Notes under the pieces: model-generated
Told to the model about the DNA's origin: nothing
What the model saw: the letters and a program-made list of their open reading frames with translations, nothing else
Databases searched by the model: none
In this document: piece by piece, positions 1 to 8,148 of the stretch
How positions within the stretch are numbered: position 1 is the stretch's first letter
Layout: the number at the start of each line of letters is the position of its first letter
Assembly: GCA_020637335.1 (NCBI GenBank)
Contig: JACJWC010000016.1
Coordinates: forward strand, 62,001-126,000
Source: Acidobacteriota bacterium
GTDB lineage: Bacteria > Acidobacteriota > Holophagae > Acanthopleuribacterales > Acanthopleuribacteraceae
Reading direction: 5' to 3'
Length of the DNA: 64,000 nt
Program-made: the position numbers and the translations under genes

Positions 1-1658
1 CTACCCAATTCCATGTATATCTGTGCCTGAATCAATCGGTTGGGCAGGGCCTGGCTGATGAATTGGTTCTGGAAGGGATCCATTTCCAACAAGCTTGCCG
101 CACGGCCAAACGCGCCAAGGTCCACCAGACACTGGGCGAGGTCCAACTGCAGCTGACGTTGTTTTTCCGCGGAAACGTCCGTGGTTAGGGCCGTTGAATA
201 CGCTTCCTCCCAGAGCGGGAGCGCTTCTGCTTTTTTGCCAAGATGGCTGTAGGTCTTGGCCAGGATCGGCAGGATTTCCAGTCGGGCTTGTGGCTCGGCG
301 ATGGATTGGTTGGGCCGGGCCAAAAGGGCTGCGCGTGCTTCGTCCAATACATCGACCATGCGCACTTCTGGCCCCTTCTCCTTGGGGTCGGCATTTTGCA
401 GAATCGAGGCCAAAAATTGGGCCATGACCACTGCTTGATCCCGTTCCTGCTGGATGCGATGGGTCCGTTCACCCAGAAACAAAGTTGCGGCAATAAGTGC
501 GCCGAGCAGGCTGGTCAGGGCAAAAGACCATTTGGGATGGTTTTGGACCCACTTGGCCAAAAGGTAGGTGCGGAGCCCGGCCCGCGCTTGGACGGGTCGT
601 CCGGATTGGTAGGCTTCCAGGTCGGCAATCAGATCACTGACGTGGGCGTAGCGCTGGTGTGCATCGGGATGGGCCGCTTTTAACGCGATGGCATCCAAAT
701 CACCGCGCACAGCTTTAATCCACTGTTTAACGGACATACCGCGGGCCTGGGCGCCCGCCGTTTGGTCCGTTTGGCTGCGGTTGGTGATGAATGCACTCGG
801 CCGATCCCATGCCTGAAAGTTGAGGAATCCTGTGGCCTGATCCGCACCATCGGGAAAGGTATCCGCAATTAATTGGCAGAGGATCACGCCGAGTGAGAAC
901 AGATCACAGCTCACGGTAGCCGGTTGGCCCTGGACGCGCTCTGGGCTGGCATAACGCGGGGTCAAGAAAGCACGACAGGTTGGGTAGTCCACCGTATCCA
1001 TCAAAAGTTTGGCCAAGCCAAAGTCCAGGAGCTTGATTTGGCCGTCCTGGACCATCAAATGAGCGGGTTTAAGGTCACGATGCACAATACCGCGCTGGTG
1101 AGCAAAATGAACGGCTTTGCACGCTTGCAAAAACAGGTGAAGGCGCTGTTCCAAGTTAAGCCGTTCTCTCAGACAATAATGAAGGAGATCTGGGCCGTCT
1201 ACATACTCCATGATCAAATAGGCCATGCCCGATTCCAATTGGCCGGAACCCAAGCCTCGCGCGATGTTGGGGTGGTCCAACTGGGCCAGAATGTGGCTTT
1301 CCCCTCTCGCCAACTCCCGGTAATGACCCTGAGATTGACCGTGAAACAGCTTGATTGCGACGTAAGGGTTGTCCGGCAGGCGCGTATCCCGAGCGCGAAA
1401 AACGCGACAGGTCGCCCCAGTCCCAATGGGTTCCAAAATTTGGTAGGGCCCGATGTTTTGGGGGATGGGTGTCGCTTCGTTAAAGGAAACTTCGGCCTGT
1501 TCAACCTGCGAGAGCAAGGTTTCCAGCACAAGATGCAATTCGGGCTGGTCGGTTTTCAGGTGCTGAAGAAGGGCATTTCGTTCCGCGTGCGGCAGGCTCA
1601 GCGCTTTTTCAAACAACGCATCAACTTGGGGGTCAAAAAGACGGGACGGTGTTTCCAT
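1..1658 (-). CDS. Ser/Thr protein kinase, membrane-anchored, C-terminus cut by window edge
   Basis: Hanks-type kinase read on the minus strand from ATG at 1658; it runs off the left edge, so the 3' end is missing. After about 75 residues come a glycine-rich loop (GTGATCRVF), the VAIK lysine, the catalytic loop HRDLKPAH, DFGLAK and the TPRYASPE segment. The kinase domain is followed by a single hydrophobic span (SFALTSLLGALIAATLFLG) and a helical, TPR-like extracytoplasmic tail, an arrangement common for kinases in Acidobacteria and Myxobacteria. Oddity: the Asn that normally follows HRDLKPx (a Mg ligand) is His here (codon CAT on the minus strand), so activity is uncertain. The gene is divergent from katG across 314 bp. 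Identity as a kinase fold is secure; its substrate is unknown. Confidence 0.9.
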   Translation of the reverse strand, partial: METPSRLFDPQVDALFEKALSLPHAERNALLQHLKTDQPELHLVLETLLSQVEQAEVSFNEATPIPQNIGPYQILEPIGTGATCRVFRARDTRLPDNPYVAIKLFHGQSQGHYRELARGESHILAQLDHPNIARGLGSGQLESGMAYLIMEYVDGPDLLHYCLRERLNLEQRLHLFLQACKAVHFAHQRGIVHRDLKPAHLMVQDGQIKLLDFGLAKLLMDTVDYPTCRAFLTPRYASPERVQGQPATVSCDLFSLGVILCQLIADTFPDGADQATGFLNFQAWDRPSAFITNRSQTDQTAGAQARGMSVKQWIKAVRGDLDAIALKAAHPDAHQRYAHVSDLIADLEAYQSGRPVQARAGLRTYLLAKWVQNHPKWSFALTSLLGALIAATLFLGERTHRIQQERDQAVVMAQFLASILQNADPKEKGPEVRMVDVLDEARAALLARPNQSIAEPQARLEILPILAKTYSHLGKKAEALPLWEEAYSTALTTDVSAEKQRQLQLDLAQCLVDLGAFGRAASLLEMDPFQNQFISQALPNRLIQAQIYMELG

Positions 1659-1972
1659 GGGCGACTCAATTTTAGGCTTTGGGTCAATATAATCTTAACT
1701 GTAGCGTTTGTCGCGTGTTCTGTGAGCAAGTTGAGCAATTTCACGTTTCTTTCTTGCCTTTGTTGTGGCGTTTGTCGTCCTAAATTTTTTTGTTTTGAAA
1801 CGGTAAACGACCCGCAATCCATATTCTGGAAGGCATGAAATGGTCATAGAATAGGACCATTGGATCGCTGAACAGCCATATACCTTGAAGGGAATTCCCC
1901 GGAGCGTTGTTTCCTCCAATGATGGCCCAATTTCGTCTGAATCCATTGAAAAGAACGAAAGGAGCCTTTTAC
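1659..1972. other. Divergent intergenic region between kinase and katG
   Basis: This 314-bp gap holds no convincing gene; the reading frames that cross it are low-complexity or antisense extensions. It contains A/T-rich tracts near 1780-1800, two copies of a GCGTTTGTCG word (near 1704 and 1768) and the katG-proximal inverted repeat described separately. It must carry promoters for both flanking genes. Confidence 0.6.
1839..1861 (+). promoter_or_regulatory. Candidate katG promoter/operator: inverted repeat around a -10-like box
   Basis: AATGGTC (1839-1845) and GACCATT (1855-1861) form a perfect 7-bp inverted repeat with a 9-nt spacer. The spacer carries TAGAAT (1847-1852), one mismatch from the sigma-70 -10 consensus; no good -35 is visible. 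The position, about 110 nt before the katG start, would suit an operator that occludes RNA polymerase, as expected for a peroxide-responsive gene. The regulator is not identifiable from the sequence. Confidence 0.35.
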
Positions 1973-4165
1973 ATGAGTGACGAGGGCAAATGCCCGTTTA
2001 CGGGAAAAGAACACAAACACACAGCAGGCAGTGGTACGGCCAATCGGGATTGGTGGCCCAACCAACTGAACCTCAAAGTCCTGAACCAAAATTCGCCATT
2101 GATAGACCCGATGGGGTCCGAATTTTCTTACGCAAAAGCCTTTCAAAACATCGATTATCAAGCGCTCAAAAATGAACTTTATGCCTTGATGACCGATTCG
2201 CAGCCCTGGTGGCCAGCCGATTTTGGCCATTACGGGCCCTTATTCATTCGTATGGCCTGGCATAGCGCAGGCACCTATCGGATCGGTGATGGTCGCGGCG
2301 GTGCCGGCTCAGGCACCCAACGCTTTGCCCCACTTAATTCATGGCCCGACAATGTCAACCTGGATAAAGCGCGGCGTTTGCTTTGGCCGATCAAACAAAA
2401 ATATGGCATGGGCATCTCTTGGGCCGATCTCATGATTCTGGCTGGCAATTGCGCGCTTGAGTCCATGGGCTTTAAGACCTTTGGTTTTGGCGCAGGTCGC
2501 CAGGATGTCTGGGAACCCGAGGAAGATATTTATTGGGGCAGCGAACAGGAATGGTTGGCCGATAAACGCTATTCGGGTGATCGCGATCTGGAAAATCCGC
2601 TTGCGGCCGTTCAGATGGGATTAATTTACGTGAATCCGGAAGGACCCAATGGCAACCCGGATCCGCTAGCGGCTGCCCGCGATATCCGGGAGACCTTTGC
2701 TCGCATGGCCATGGATGATGAGGAAACGGTTGCCTTGATTGCCGGCGGCCATTCGTTTGGCAAAGCCCACGGTGCGGGTGATGCCAAGTTAGTGGGCGCT
2801 GAACCGGAAGCGGCAACAATTGAAGAACAGGGTTTTGGCTGGAAGAGCCAGTTCAAGTCAGGCAAAGCGGGCGATACGATCACCAGTGGCTTGGAGGTGA
2901 CCTGGACCGAAACACCCACTCGCTGGAGCCATAACTTTTTTGAAAACCTGTTCCAATACGAGTGGGAATTGACCAAAAGTCCTGCCGGAGCGCATCAATG
3001 GCGACCCAAAGATGGCGCGGGTGCCAATGCGATCCCTGATGCTTTTGAGGGTTCCAAACGCCACCAACCCGCCATGTTAACCACCGACCTCGCTCTGCGA
3101 TTTGATCCCGCCTATGAAAAAATATCGCGGCGATTCTTAGCGCATCCAGAGCAGTTCGCGGAAGCTTTTGCGCGGGCTTGGTTCAAATTGACCCATCGCG
3201 ATATGGGCCCTAAATCCCGGTACTTGGGTCCCGAAGTTCCGGCAGAAGATCTGATTTGGCAGGACCCGGTCCCGGCGGTGGATCATGCGCTGGTTGACGC
3301 AAAAGATATCGCCCAGCTCAAGGGCAAAATTCTGGCCAGTGATTTATCGATCAGTGATTGGGTTGCGACCGCGTGGGCTTCAGCTTCCACTTTCCGCGGT
3401 TCGGATAAACGCGGCGGTGCAAACGGTGCGCGCATCCGCTTGGCGCCTCAGAAAGATTGGGCTGTTAACCGGCCTCAACAGCTGGCGAAAGCGCTCAAAA
3501 CCCTTGAAACCATTCAATCCGACTTTAACAGCGCTCAAACTTCAGGCAAAAAGGTAAGTCTTGCCGACTTGATCGTTCTGGCCGGAGGTGCCGCCATTGA
3601 GTTGGCAGCTCAAAAAGCGGGTCAGGCCGTAGCAGTGCCCTTCACGCCCGGCCGTTGCGATGCCAGCCAGGACCAGACCGATGAAGCATCCTTTGCCGTG
3701 CTGGAACCTAAATCAGATGGGTTCCGCAATTACCAAAAAACCCAGTTTGCAGCCTCGCCTGAAGAGTTATTGATCGATCGGGCCCAACTGCTGACCTTGA
3801 CCGCCCCGGAAATGACGGTTTTGGTTGGAGGGATGCGCGTGTTGGACACCAATGCGGATGGCACCAAACACGGGGTTTTGACCGATCGACCGGGCCAACT
3901 GAGCAACGATTTCTTCGTCAACTTATTGGACATGGCAACGGAATGGAAACCCAGCGGAAGCGAGGGTGTGTATGAAGGGCGCGATCGCCAATCGGGCAAA
4001 TCGCGATGGACGGCGACCCGGGTTGACCTGATCTTCGGTTCTAACGCGCAACTGCGGGCATTGGCTGAGGTCTACGCTGCATCCGATGGATCCCACAAAT
4101 TCCTGCATGAATTTGTGGCTGCCTGGACCAAAGTCATGAATCTCGACCGTTTCGATATTGCTTGA
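1973..4165 (+). CDS. katG: Catalase-peroxidase KatG
   Basis: Bifunctional haem catalase-peroxidase that removes hydrogen peroxide, 730 residues, normal for the family. The start at ATG 1973 (MSDEGKCPF) is chosen because AAAGGAG lies just upstream at 1958-1964; a longer in-frame reading back to 1907 adds residues not found in the family. Distal haem residues are R93, W96 and H97 (RMAWHSAG); the proximal His is H260 in GGHSFG. The Trp-Tyr-Met adduct needed for catalase activity is complete: W96, Y219 (LIYVNPEG) and M245 (FARMAMDD), with the same Tyr-to-Met spacing of 26 as known KatGs. Both N- and C-terminal peroxidase-like halves are present. It stands alone with its own upstream region and a hairpin downstream. 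No signal peptide, so cytoplasmic. Confidence 0.97.
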   Translation: MSDEGKCPFTGKEHKHTAGSGTANRDWWPNQLNLKVLNQNSPLIDPMGSEFSYAKAFQNIDYQALKNELYALMTDSQPWWPADFGHYGPLFIRMAWHSAGTYRIGDGRGGAGSGTQRFAPLNSWPDNVNLDKARRLLWPIKQKYGMGISWADLMILAGNCALESMGFKTFGFGAGRQDVWEPEEDIYWGSEQEWLADKRYSGDRDLENPLAAVQMGLIYVNPEGPNGNPDPLAAARDIRETFARMAMDDEETVALIAGGHSFGKAHGAGDAKLVGAEPEAATIEEQGFGWKSQFKSGKAGDTITSGLEVTWTETPTRWSHNFFENLFQYEWELTKSPAGAHQWRPKDGAGANAIPDAFEGSKRHQPAMLTTDLALRFDPAYEKISRRFLAHPEQFAEAFARAWFKLTHRDMGPKSRYLGPEVPAEDLIWQDPVPAVDHALVDAKDIAQLKGKILASDLSISDWVATAWASASTFRGSDKRGGANGARIRLAPQKDWAVNRPQQLAKALKTLETIQSDFNSAQTSGKKVSLADLIVLAGGAAIELAAQKAGQAVAVPFTPGRCDASQDQTDEASFAVLEPKSDGFRNYQKTQFAASPEELLIDRAQLLTLTAPEMTVLVGGMRVLDTNADGTKHGVLTDRPGQLSNDFFVNLLDMATEWKPSGSEGVYEGRDRQSGKSRWTATRVDLIFGSNAQLRALAEVYAASDGSHKFLHEFVAAWTKVMNLDRFDIA

Positions 4166-4219
4166 TCAGAGGTCAGCATAAGGATGACGGCAAGGCGCTG
4201 GGTTGAAACCCTATGAGCA

Positions 4220-4241
4220 GAGCGGCATCTCGGTGCCGCTC
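4220..4241 (+). terminator. Hairpin downstream of katG
   Basis: GAGCGGCA (4220-4227) pairs perfectly with TGCCGCTC (4234-4241) across a 6-nt loop, 55 nt after the katG stop. Only a weak T-rich stretch follows, so it is a terminator or 3' stability hairpin rather than a textbook intrinsic terminator. Confidence 0.45.
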
Positions 4242-4244
4242 TTG

Positions 4245-4440
4245 ATCCTCCGGATTCGCCCAAGACCTCGGGCCTGCCGGCGCCCGTAGGGCGAAAGATC
4301 AGAACCCAGGGTGACAAGCGCAGCGCGGAACCCTGGGATAGACCTTTCGAGGATAGAGCCCGCAAGGGCGACAGGGTTTTGACCTTCGGCCCTGACGGCA
4401 GCGCTAACGCCAATCATTTCGACAACCATTGGTCGGATCG
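4245..4440. repeat. Non-coding stretch resembling a dispersed intergenic repeat
   Basis: This is most of the 317-bp gap between katG and the next gene. It has no supported gene. It is rich in short G/C-rich words and contains an 8-bp inverted repeat, CCCAGGGT (4305-4312) and ACCCTGGG (4330-4337), plus other stem-forming pieces around 4360-4420. Its composition and texture differ from the flanking genes and recall multi-copy intergenic elements seen in environmental bacteria. No second copy was seen in this window, so the repeat status is inference. Confidence 0.3.
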
Positions 4441-4482
4441 GTTGAAATTTACCGAACACCAACCCAATGGATCGGAATAAAA

Positions 4483-5028
4483 CTAGTCCTGCGGATTGGC
4501 CGGTAATTGCAACACGAACCATTGATCTGTTTGGCTGCGATCGCCGGGCCATTCAGTTTCGGGCCGCTTCAAGTGAACCGCCAGATAGATTTGGGTACCG
4601 GCAAACAGAGATCGGTCAAACTGAAACTCAAAGGCCTCAGGTTGTGAGGTTTGCCGCGCACCATCCAACTGAAACAACCCGATTTTGTTAGCGACCCAAC
4701 CGCGATTGTTTTCCCATTTTTCAGACCAGCTGCCGTCTGGCATGAGGTGCGCCTCACAAAGGGCAGAGGAGACATGGAATTTGCGAGGCTTTGCAGGATC
4801 TTCAGCCATGTACAGATCGAGGCCCGTATGCACAACCCCGGGTTCCCAAACGGCCAATAAAAGGTATGGCCCACAGAGCTTTGCTCGAATTTGCAAGGGG
4901 CCGTAGGTTTGAGCCCATGCATCTGCCCATTCGTTTTCAGCCAAAAATCCATTGATCAGGACCGGCTCACCTTTTGGCAAGCTTTCGCGTCCTGTTTGCA
5001 GAAGTACCCAGGTCAGAAGGAAAAACAT
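4483..5028 (-). CDS. Secreted protein with CBM9/DOMON-like beta-sandwich
   Basis: 181 residues starting at ATG 5028 with GGGAG seven bases upstream. A short N-terminal hydrophobic segment (MFFLLTWVLLQ) is probably a signal peptide. The mature part opens with INGFLAENEWADA, which matches the start of carbohydrate-binding family-9-like domains (I-x-G-x-x-x-x-x-E-W), followed by alternating strands including FEFQFDRSLF and QIYLAVHLKRP, as in those domains. Ligand unknown; such domains bind sugars or haem and are often stand-alone in this kind of genome. It lies alone on the minus strand and converges with katG. Function call is by motif only. Confidence 0.6.
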   Translation of the reverse strand: MFFLLTWVLLQTGRESLPKGEPVLINGFLAENEWADAWAQTYGPLQIRAKLCGPYLLLAVWEPGVVHTGLDLYMAEDPAKPRKFHVSSALCEAHLMPDGSWSEKWENNRGWVANKIGLFQLDGARQTSQPEAFEFQFDRSLFAGTQIYLAVHLKRPETEWPGDRSQTDQWFVLQLPANPQD

Positions 5029-5144
5029 GAATCACTCCCAAATCCATCTCTTGCTAGGGTTACGCGGGCAGTAGCAAAAATGTTCCGCTCGTTTCGTTTG
5101 TTCTCTTTGCGTCGGTTCGGTTTCGCTGCAAAGTGCTTGTGAAT

Positions 5145-5465
5145 ATGTGGATTAAATTCGAGAATGCTGAAAATTACTTGTGGAACCAAATAATGGGCAA
5201 CCAAAATCGCAAGGCGAGTCGAGAGGAAATGGCCAAAGTACGCAAGACTATTGGCCAGGCCTTTCCGGGATGCCAACCCGTTTTTGGCAGTCATGGCGAT
5301 TATGGGGGCCATCGCGCTCCCCGAGACCACACGATTGCTTTTCGATTGAAAAATGCAAAGGGACAATTCTGCTCCAACGTGGTGTGGCTCATGCCAGATG
5401 CCCTAAAGCACCTGACGGTTGACGACATTCGCCAAATGGTCAATCGGGCCAATGGTCGTGAATAA
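5145..5465 (+). CDS. Small protein of unknown function
   Basis: About 106 residues, not recognised. Possible starts are GTG 5133, ATG 5145 and ATG 5193; none has a strong ribosome binding site, though GTGGA precedes 5193. The body is polar and mixed helix/strand, with a GSHGDYGGHRAPRDH segment rich in His, Gly and charged residues that could bind a metal or nucleotide, and a C-terminal helical stretch (HLTVDDIRQMVNRAN). No signal peptide or membrane span. It sits between a divergent secreted protein and a separately transcribed secreted protein, so context gives no role. Coding status is likely but not certain. Confidence 0.5.
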   Translation: MWIKFENAENYLWNQIMGNQNRKASREEMAKVRKTIGQAFPGCQPVFGSHGDYGGHRAPRDHTIAFRLKNAKGQFCSNVVWLMPDALKHLTVDDIRQMVNRANGRE

Positions 5466-5545
5466 AGATTCGATTTGTAAAAGTGTTTTTTGGGTGAGTC
5501 CTTTCAACTAAAAGACGTAATACGATACCTATTTGGAGGTTTGAT

Positions 5546-6232
5546 ATGAAAATGGTTTTGTTGGTAGGCCTTGCATCCTGCCTTGCTTCGCTTCTGGCCC
5601 AGGATTATGTGCTCGCATTTGCAGGAAAAGACTCGAATAGCCCAGATGAATTCAGCTTTGTGGCGCTGAACGATATTCCCATGGGCAGTCAGATCTATTT
5701 CACCAACCTGGACTGGGACAATAGTATGGGTCAATTTACCGGCACGAAGGGTACGCTCCTCTTTCAGGCCGCTGCTACGATTACCAGAGGGACAGTGGTT
5801 CAAGTATCTGAAACAACAAATGATAACTTTACGGTCACCGGTGCCACTGGCAGCGCGACTTTGGTTGGGTTGACCTCGTGGAGTGCGCTGGGCGCCGATC
5901 CACATTACGCGTTCACAGCCTCCAACGCCATGAGCCCAACCACCAGCGTGACCCGGGTGTATGCCTTGATTGAAAGTGAAATGAATGCCATGCCTGCCAG
6001 CTTGGATCCGAGAACTGGCACCAACTCCAGTCCCAACGCCGTCGTTTGTGATTTTACGGATCCCATGAACAATATTGTGTTCGCTGACTACAGTGCCGAC
6101 CGATCCATGGCCACACCTGCAAGCCTTGCGAATCCCGCTAGCTTCACAACAGGGGCAAGCAGCACATTGGACCTAACCACATTTACCAGTGGATCTTTAC
6201 CGGTCGTGTTGGACTCTTTCCAGGTTGAATAA
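5546..6232 (+). CDS. Secreted protein of the 'FVALNDIP' beta-sandwich type
   Basis: 228 residues from ATG 5546, with GGAGG at 5533-5537. A signal peptide (MKMVLLVGLASCLASLLAQ) is followed by a domain with the features DEFSFVALNDIP, G-x-x-IYFTNLDW and a C-terminal LPVVLDSFQVE. I know this pattern from many uncharacterised secreted proteins of marine and environmental bacteria, where it is often followed by a sorting tail; here there is no tail, so the protein ends with the domain. No catalytic residues are evident. Probably an exported surface or matrix protein; function unknown. Confidence 0.65.
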   Translation: MKMVLLVGLASCLASLLAQDYVLAFAGKDSNSPDEFSFVALNDIPMGSQIYFTNLDWDNSMGQFTGTKGTLLFQAAATITRGTVVQVSETTNDNFTVTGATGSATLVGLTSWSALGADPHYAFTASNAMSPTTSVTRVYALIESEMNAMPASLDPRTGTNSSPNAVVCDFTDPMNNIVFADYSADRSMATPASLANPASFTTGASSTLDLTTFTSGSLPVVLDSFQVE

Positions 6233-6337
6233 CAAAACAACCAAGGTGCACAAATAAACCTGGAAATGTAGATGGTGAGGGGAAAACTAGCCAACCGCAG
6301 AGTTGATTAAACTTCGGTACTTCAGGACCACGACACG

Positions 6338-6805
6338 TTAATTGAAATCGTAAACATAAGTGGCGACCCCGTGGGCAAGCAGCGTTTTGTTAATGATTGC
6401 TTCGACTTGGTCCCACTGACCACCGGCCAAACCACAGCCGATGCGGGGCATGTGGATAGAGGCCCCCCTCTGGGTCGCCTCCTGAGCCACTTTTCCGAGG
6501 CAGGTAGCTAATGCGTCGTAGCGAATGGGCGGTACCCCATCAATGGGATGGATGTCCCGTTGACCGATCATGTTGATGACCCACAGATCCGCTTCGACCT
6601 GAACCCATTGCACCTTGCCAAGCGCAAAATTCTCCTTGGATTTAAACCATTCCCGATAAGCGGCTTCCGGTTCTTTCCAGCGTTTGGAGATGGCCAGCAC
6701 AAAGCCGCGACCCCAGCCTCCGATATCGTTGCAGACATGCACAATCGCCCGTGGGCCAGTCGCCTGGGGTTGGGTTGCATCGCCTTTCACAAAGGTAATT
6801 TCCAT
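6338..6805 (-). CDS. Macro-domain protein, ADP-ribose binding or ADP-ribosyl hydrolase
   Basis: 155 residues that form a single macro domain. The N-terminal ITFVKGDATQP strand-turn, the VHVCNDIGGWGRGFV loop and the MPRIGCGLAGGQWD loop are the ADP-ribose-contacting elements. The GCGLAGGQW form of the last loop is typical of the ALC1/TARG1-like branch, some members of which remove ADP-ribose from glutamate side chains. No signal peptide. It is 9 bp downstream of the ankyrin-CAP gene on the same strand, so the two may be co-transcribed, although one product is exported and the other is cytoplasmic. No ADP-ribosyltransferase is seen nearby. Confidence 0.85.
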   Translation of the reverse strand: MEITFVKGDATQPQATGPRAIVHVCNDIGGWGRGFVLAISKRWKEPEAAYREWFKSKENFALGKVQWVQVEADLWVINMIGQRDIHPIDGVPPIRYDALATCLGKVAQEATQRGASIHMPRIGCGLAGGQWDQVEAIINKTLLAHGVATYVYDFN

Positions 6806-6814
6806 GGCGTTCTC

Positions 6815-7990
6815 CTAAAAACTGAGATTTTGGGTGAAGTACACGCCAAGTTTGTCGCTAAGGGCAATGCCAATGCCCTCGGTTTGGTATTGGCCGTTGA
6901 GAATATTGGCGCGGTGACCGGGTGAATTCATCCAACCTTCCACGGCCTTGGCGGCCAGTTTTTTGGGGTCTTCCCAGAACCGTTCGACATAGCGTTTCCC
7001 GTCGCGAAACTCCATACTGGCCCCAGAATAGAGGTGGCACATATACAGATTCTCTCCAGCGCCCTGGCGTACGCCATGTCGTCTGGCTCGAGCGCTGGGA
7101 TCTTCACCTTCTGGATTGTAGTGGTTGAAATACTCGCGTTTGGCCATATCGAAGGAATGGTCTTCAGCGGTTCGTTTTAACGGTTCACTCCAGGTCAAGG
7201 CGGAAAGACCGTGTTCGGCCCGGACCCGATTGACCTCGTCGTGAACTTCATAGGCCAGGCGTTTCAGATCGAGTTTGGGCTGGTCTTTTTCGTTGAGAAT
7301 GATGGTGATCAGGTTGGCATCGAGCCGGGCTTGTAAATCGGGGATCTCGCGCAGAAGCCGATCGGTCAGCAGGTAGTGTCGGCGATTCAACTTGTTGGCC
7401 ACGTCGAAAACAGTTTCGTTCTGGCTGGAGATGTGGTCCAAGGTGCTGCCAGCAAGAACCAGGAGCTCGGTCAATTCGGGACACTGACCATGAATCGAAA
7501 ACATGAGTGGCGTCTGGCCCCAGCGGTCCAAGACATCCACTGCGGCACCGTGGTCGAGCAGCAGTCGGACCACATCGGTTCGGCATTTGAAGCTGGCCCA
7601 ATGCAGGGGGGTGCGGCCCTTAAGATCGCGAAAGTCCATTTGGGCCTGGTGGTTCAGCAGGATTTCGGCTTCCTGATAAAAGCCTTCTTCACAGGCCCAC
7701 ATGAGCGGTGTTTTCCCTTCACTGCCGGCATGGTCAACGTCGGCACCAGCGGCCAGGAGCTTTTGAATGACGATCGGCATGCGTCGATGGGTGGCCCAGA
7801 TCAGGGCGGTATCGCCGTAGACATTGACCGCTTCCGGGTCGTAGGGTCGGGCCAAAGCCGCCTTGATAGCCGGCTCATCGGCATCCATAATGGCCTGAAT
7901 CAAGTCTTTGGGCGCAATAGGCGCAGAATTACTCGAAAAGGAACAGGCAGAAGCGGAAACCAATAAAAGGAAGAAATAAACCCAGCGCAT
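6815..7990 (-). CDS. Ankyrin-repeat plus CAP/SCP-domain lipoprotein
   Basis: 391 residues from ATG 7990; a longer reading from TTG 8026 adds a weaker leader. The N-terminus (MRWVYFFLLLVSASAC) looks like a lipoprotein signal with Cys16 as the acylation site. Residues about 27-200 carry roughly five ankyrin repeats (NVYGDTALIWA, EGKTPLMWA, KGRTPLHWA, WGQTPLMFS). Residues about 240-391 form a CAP domain with its usual motifs: the HSFDMAKREYFNHYNPEG helix, GENLY, GWMNSPGHRANIL and YFTQNLSF. Bacterial CAP domains are exported and mostly uncharacterised. Ankyrin fused to CAP behind a lipobox is unusual; the ankyrin part presumably faces the periplasm or outside and binds a partner. Confidence 0.85.
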   Translation of the reverse strand: MRWVYFFLLLVSASACSFSSNSAPIAPKDLIQAIMDADEPAIKAALARPYDPEAVNVYGDTALIWATHRRMPIVIQKLLAAGADVDHAGSEGKTPLMWACEEGFYQEAEILLNHQAQMDFRDLKGRTPLHWASFKCRTDVVRLLLDHGAAVDVLDRWGQTPLMFSIHGQCPELTELLVLAGSTLDHISSQNETVFDVANKLNRRHYLLTDRLLREIPDLQARLDANLITIILNEKDQPKLDLKRLAYEVHDEVNRVRAEHGLSALTWSEPLKRTAEDHSFDMAKREYFNHYNPEGEDPSARARRHGVRQGAGENLYMCHLYSGASMEFRDGKRYVERFWEDPKKLAAKAVEGWMNSPGHRANILNGQYQTEGIGIALSDKLGVYFTQNLSF

Positions 7991-8070
7991 GGCCCTCAAG
8001 ATAAACAAGAAACGTTGAGCTGCCAAGTAAACAGTTCATCCCAACCCATTGGGGTCGAATGTGCTTCATT

Positions 8071-8101
8071 AAAAAAGCCCGTACCTGGGGTGGTACGGGC
8101 T
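8071..8101 (-). terminator. Intrinsic terminator of the SBBP/Ig gene
   Basis: On the minus strand a perfect 10-bp stem, AGCCCGTACC paired with GGTACGGGCT around a 6-nt loop, is followed directly by a run of six T (forward A at 8071-8076). It lies 48 bp after the stop of the 1,635-residue gene. Textbook intrinsic terminator. Confidence 0.9.
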
Positions 8102-8148
8102 GGGGTTTGGGCCGGGAAGAGGGGAGGGGTCGGCCCAATTCGTTAGAT

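Noticed and set aside
924..1838. Long plus-strand open frame of about 300 codons
   Set aside because: It is antisense to the kinase gene, whose minus frame has all kinase motifs; the plus frame has no recognisable domain.
1907..1972. N-terminal extension of KatG
   Set aside because: No ribosome site at 1907, and the family begins at the ATG at 1973, which has AAAGGAG upstream.
2818..2856. KatG seemed to lack the Met of the Trp-Tyr-Met adduct (IEEQGFGW)
   Set aside because: That Gln is also present in E. coli KatG; the true adduct Met is M245 in FARMAMDD, 26 residues after Y219, as in characterised enzymes.
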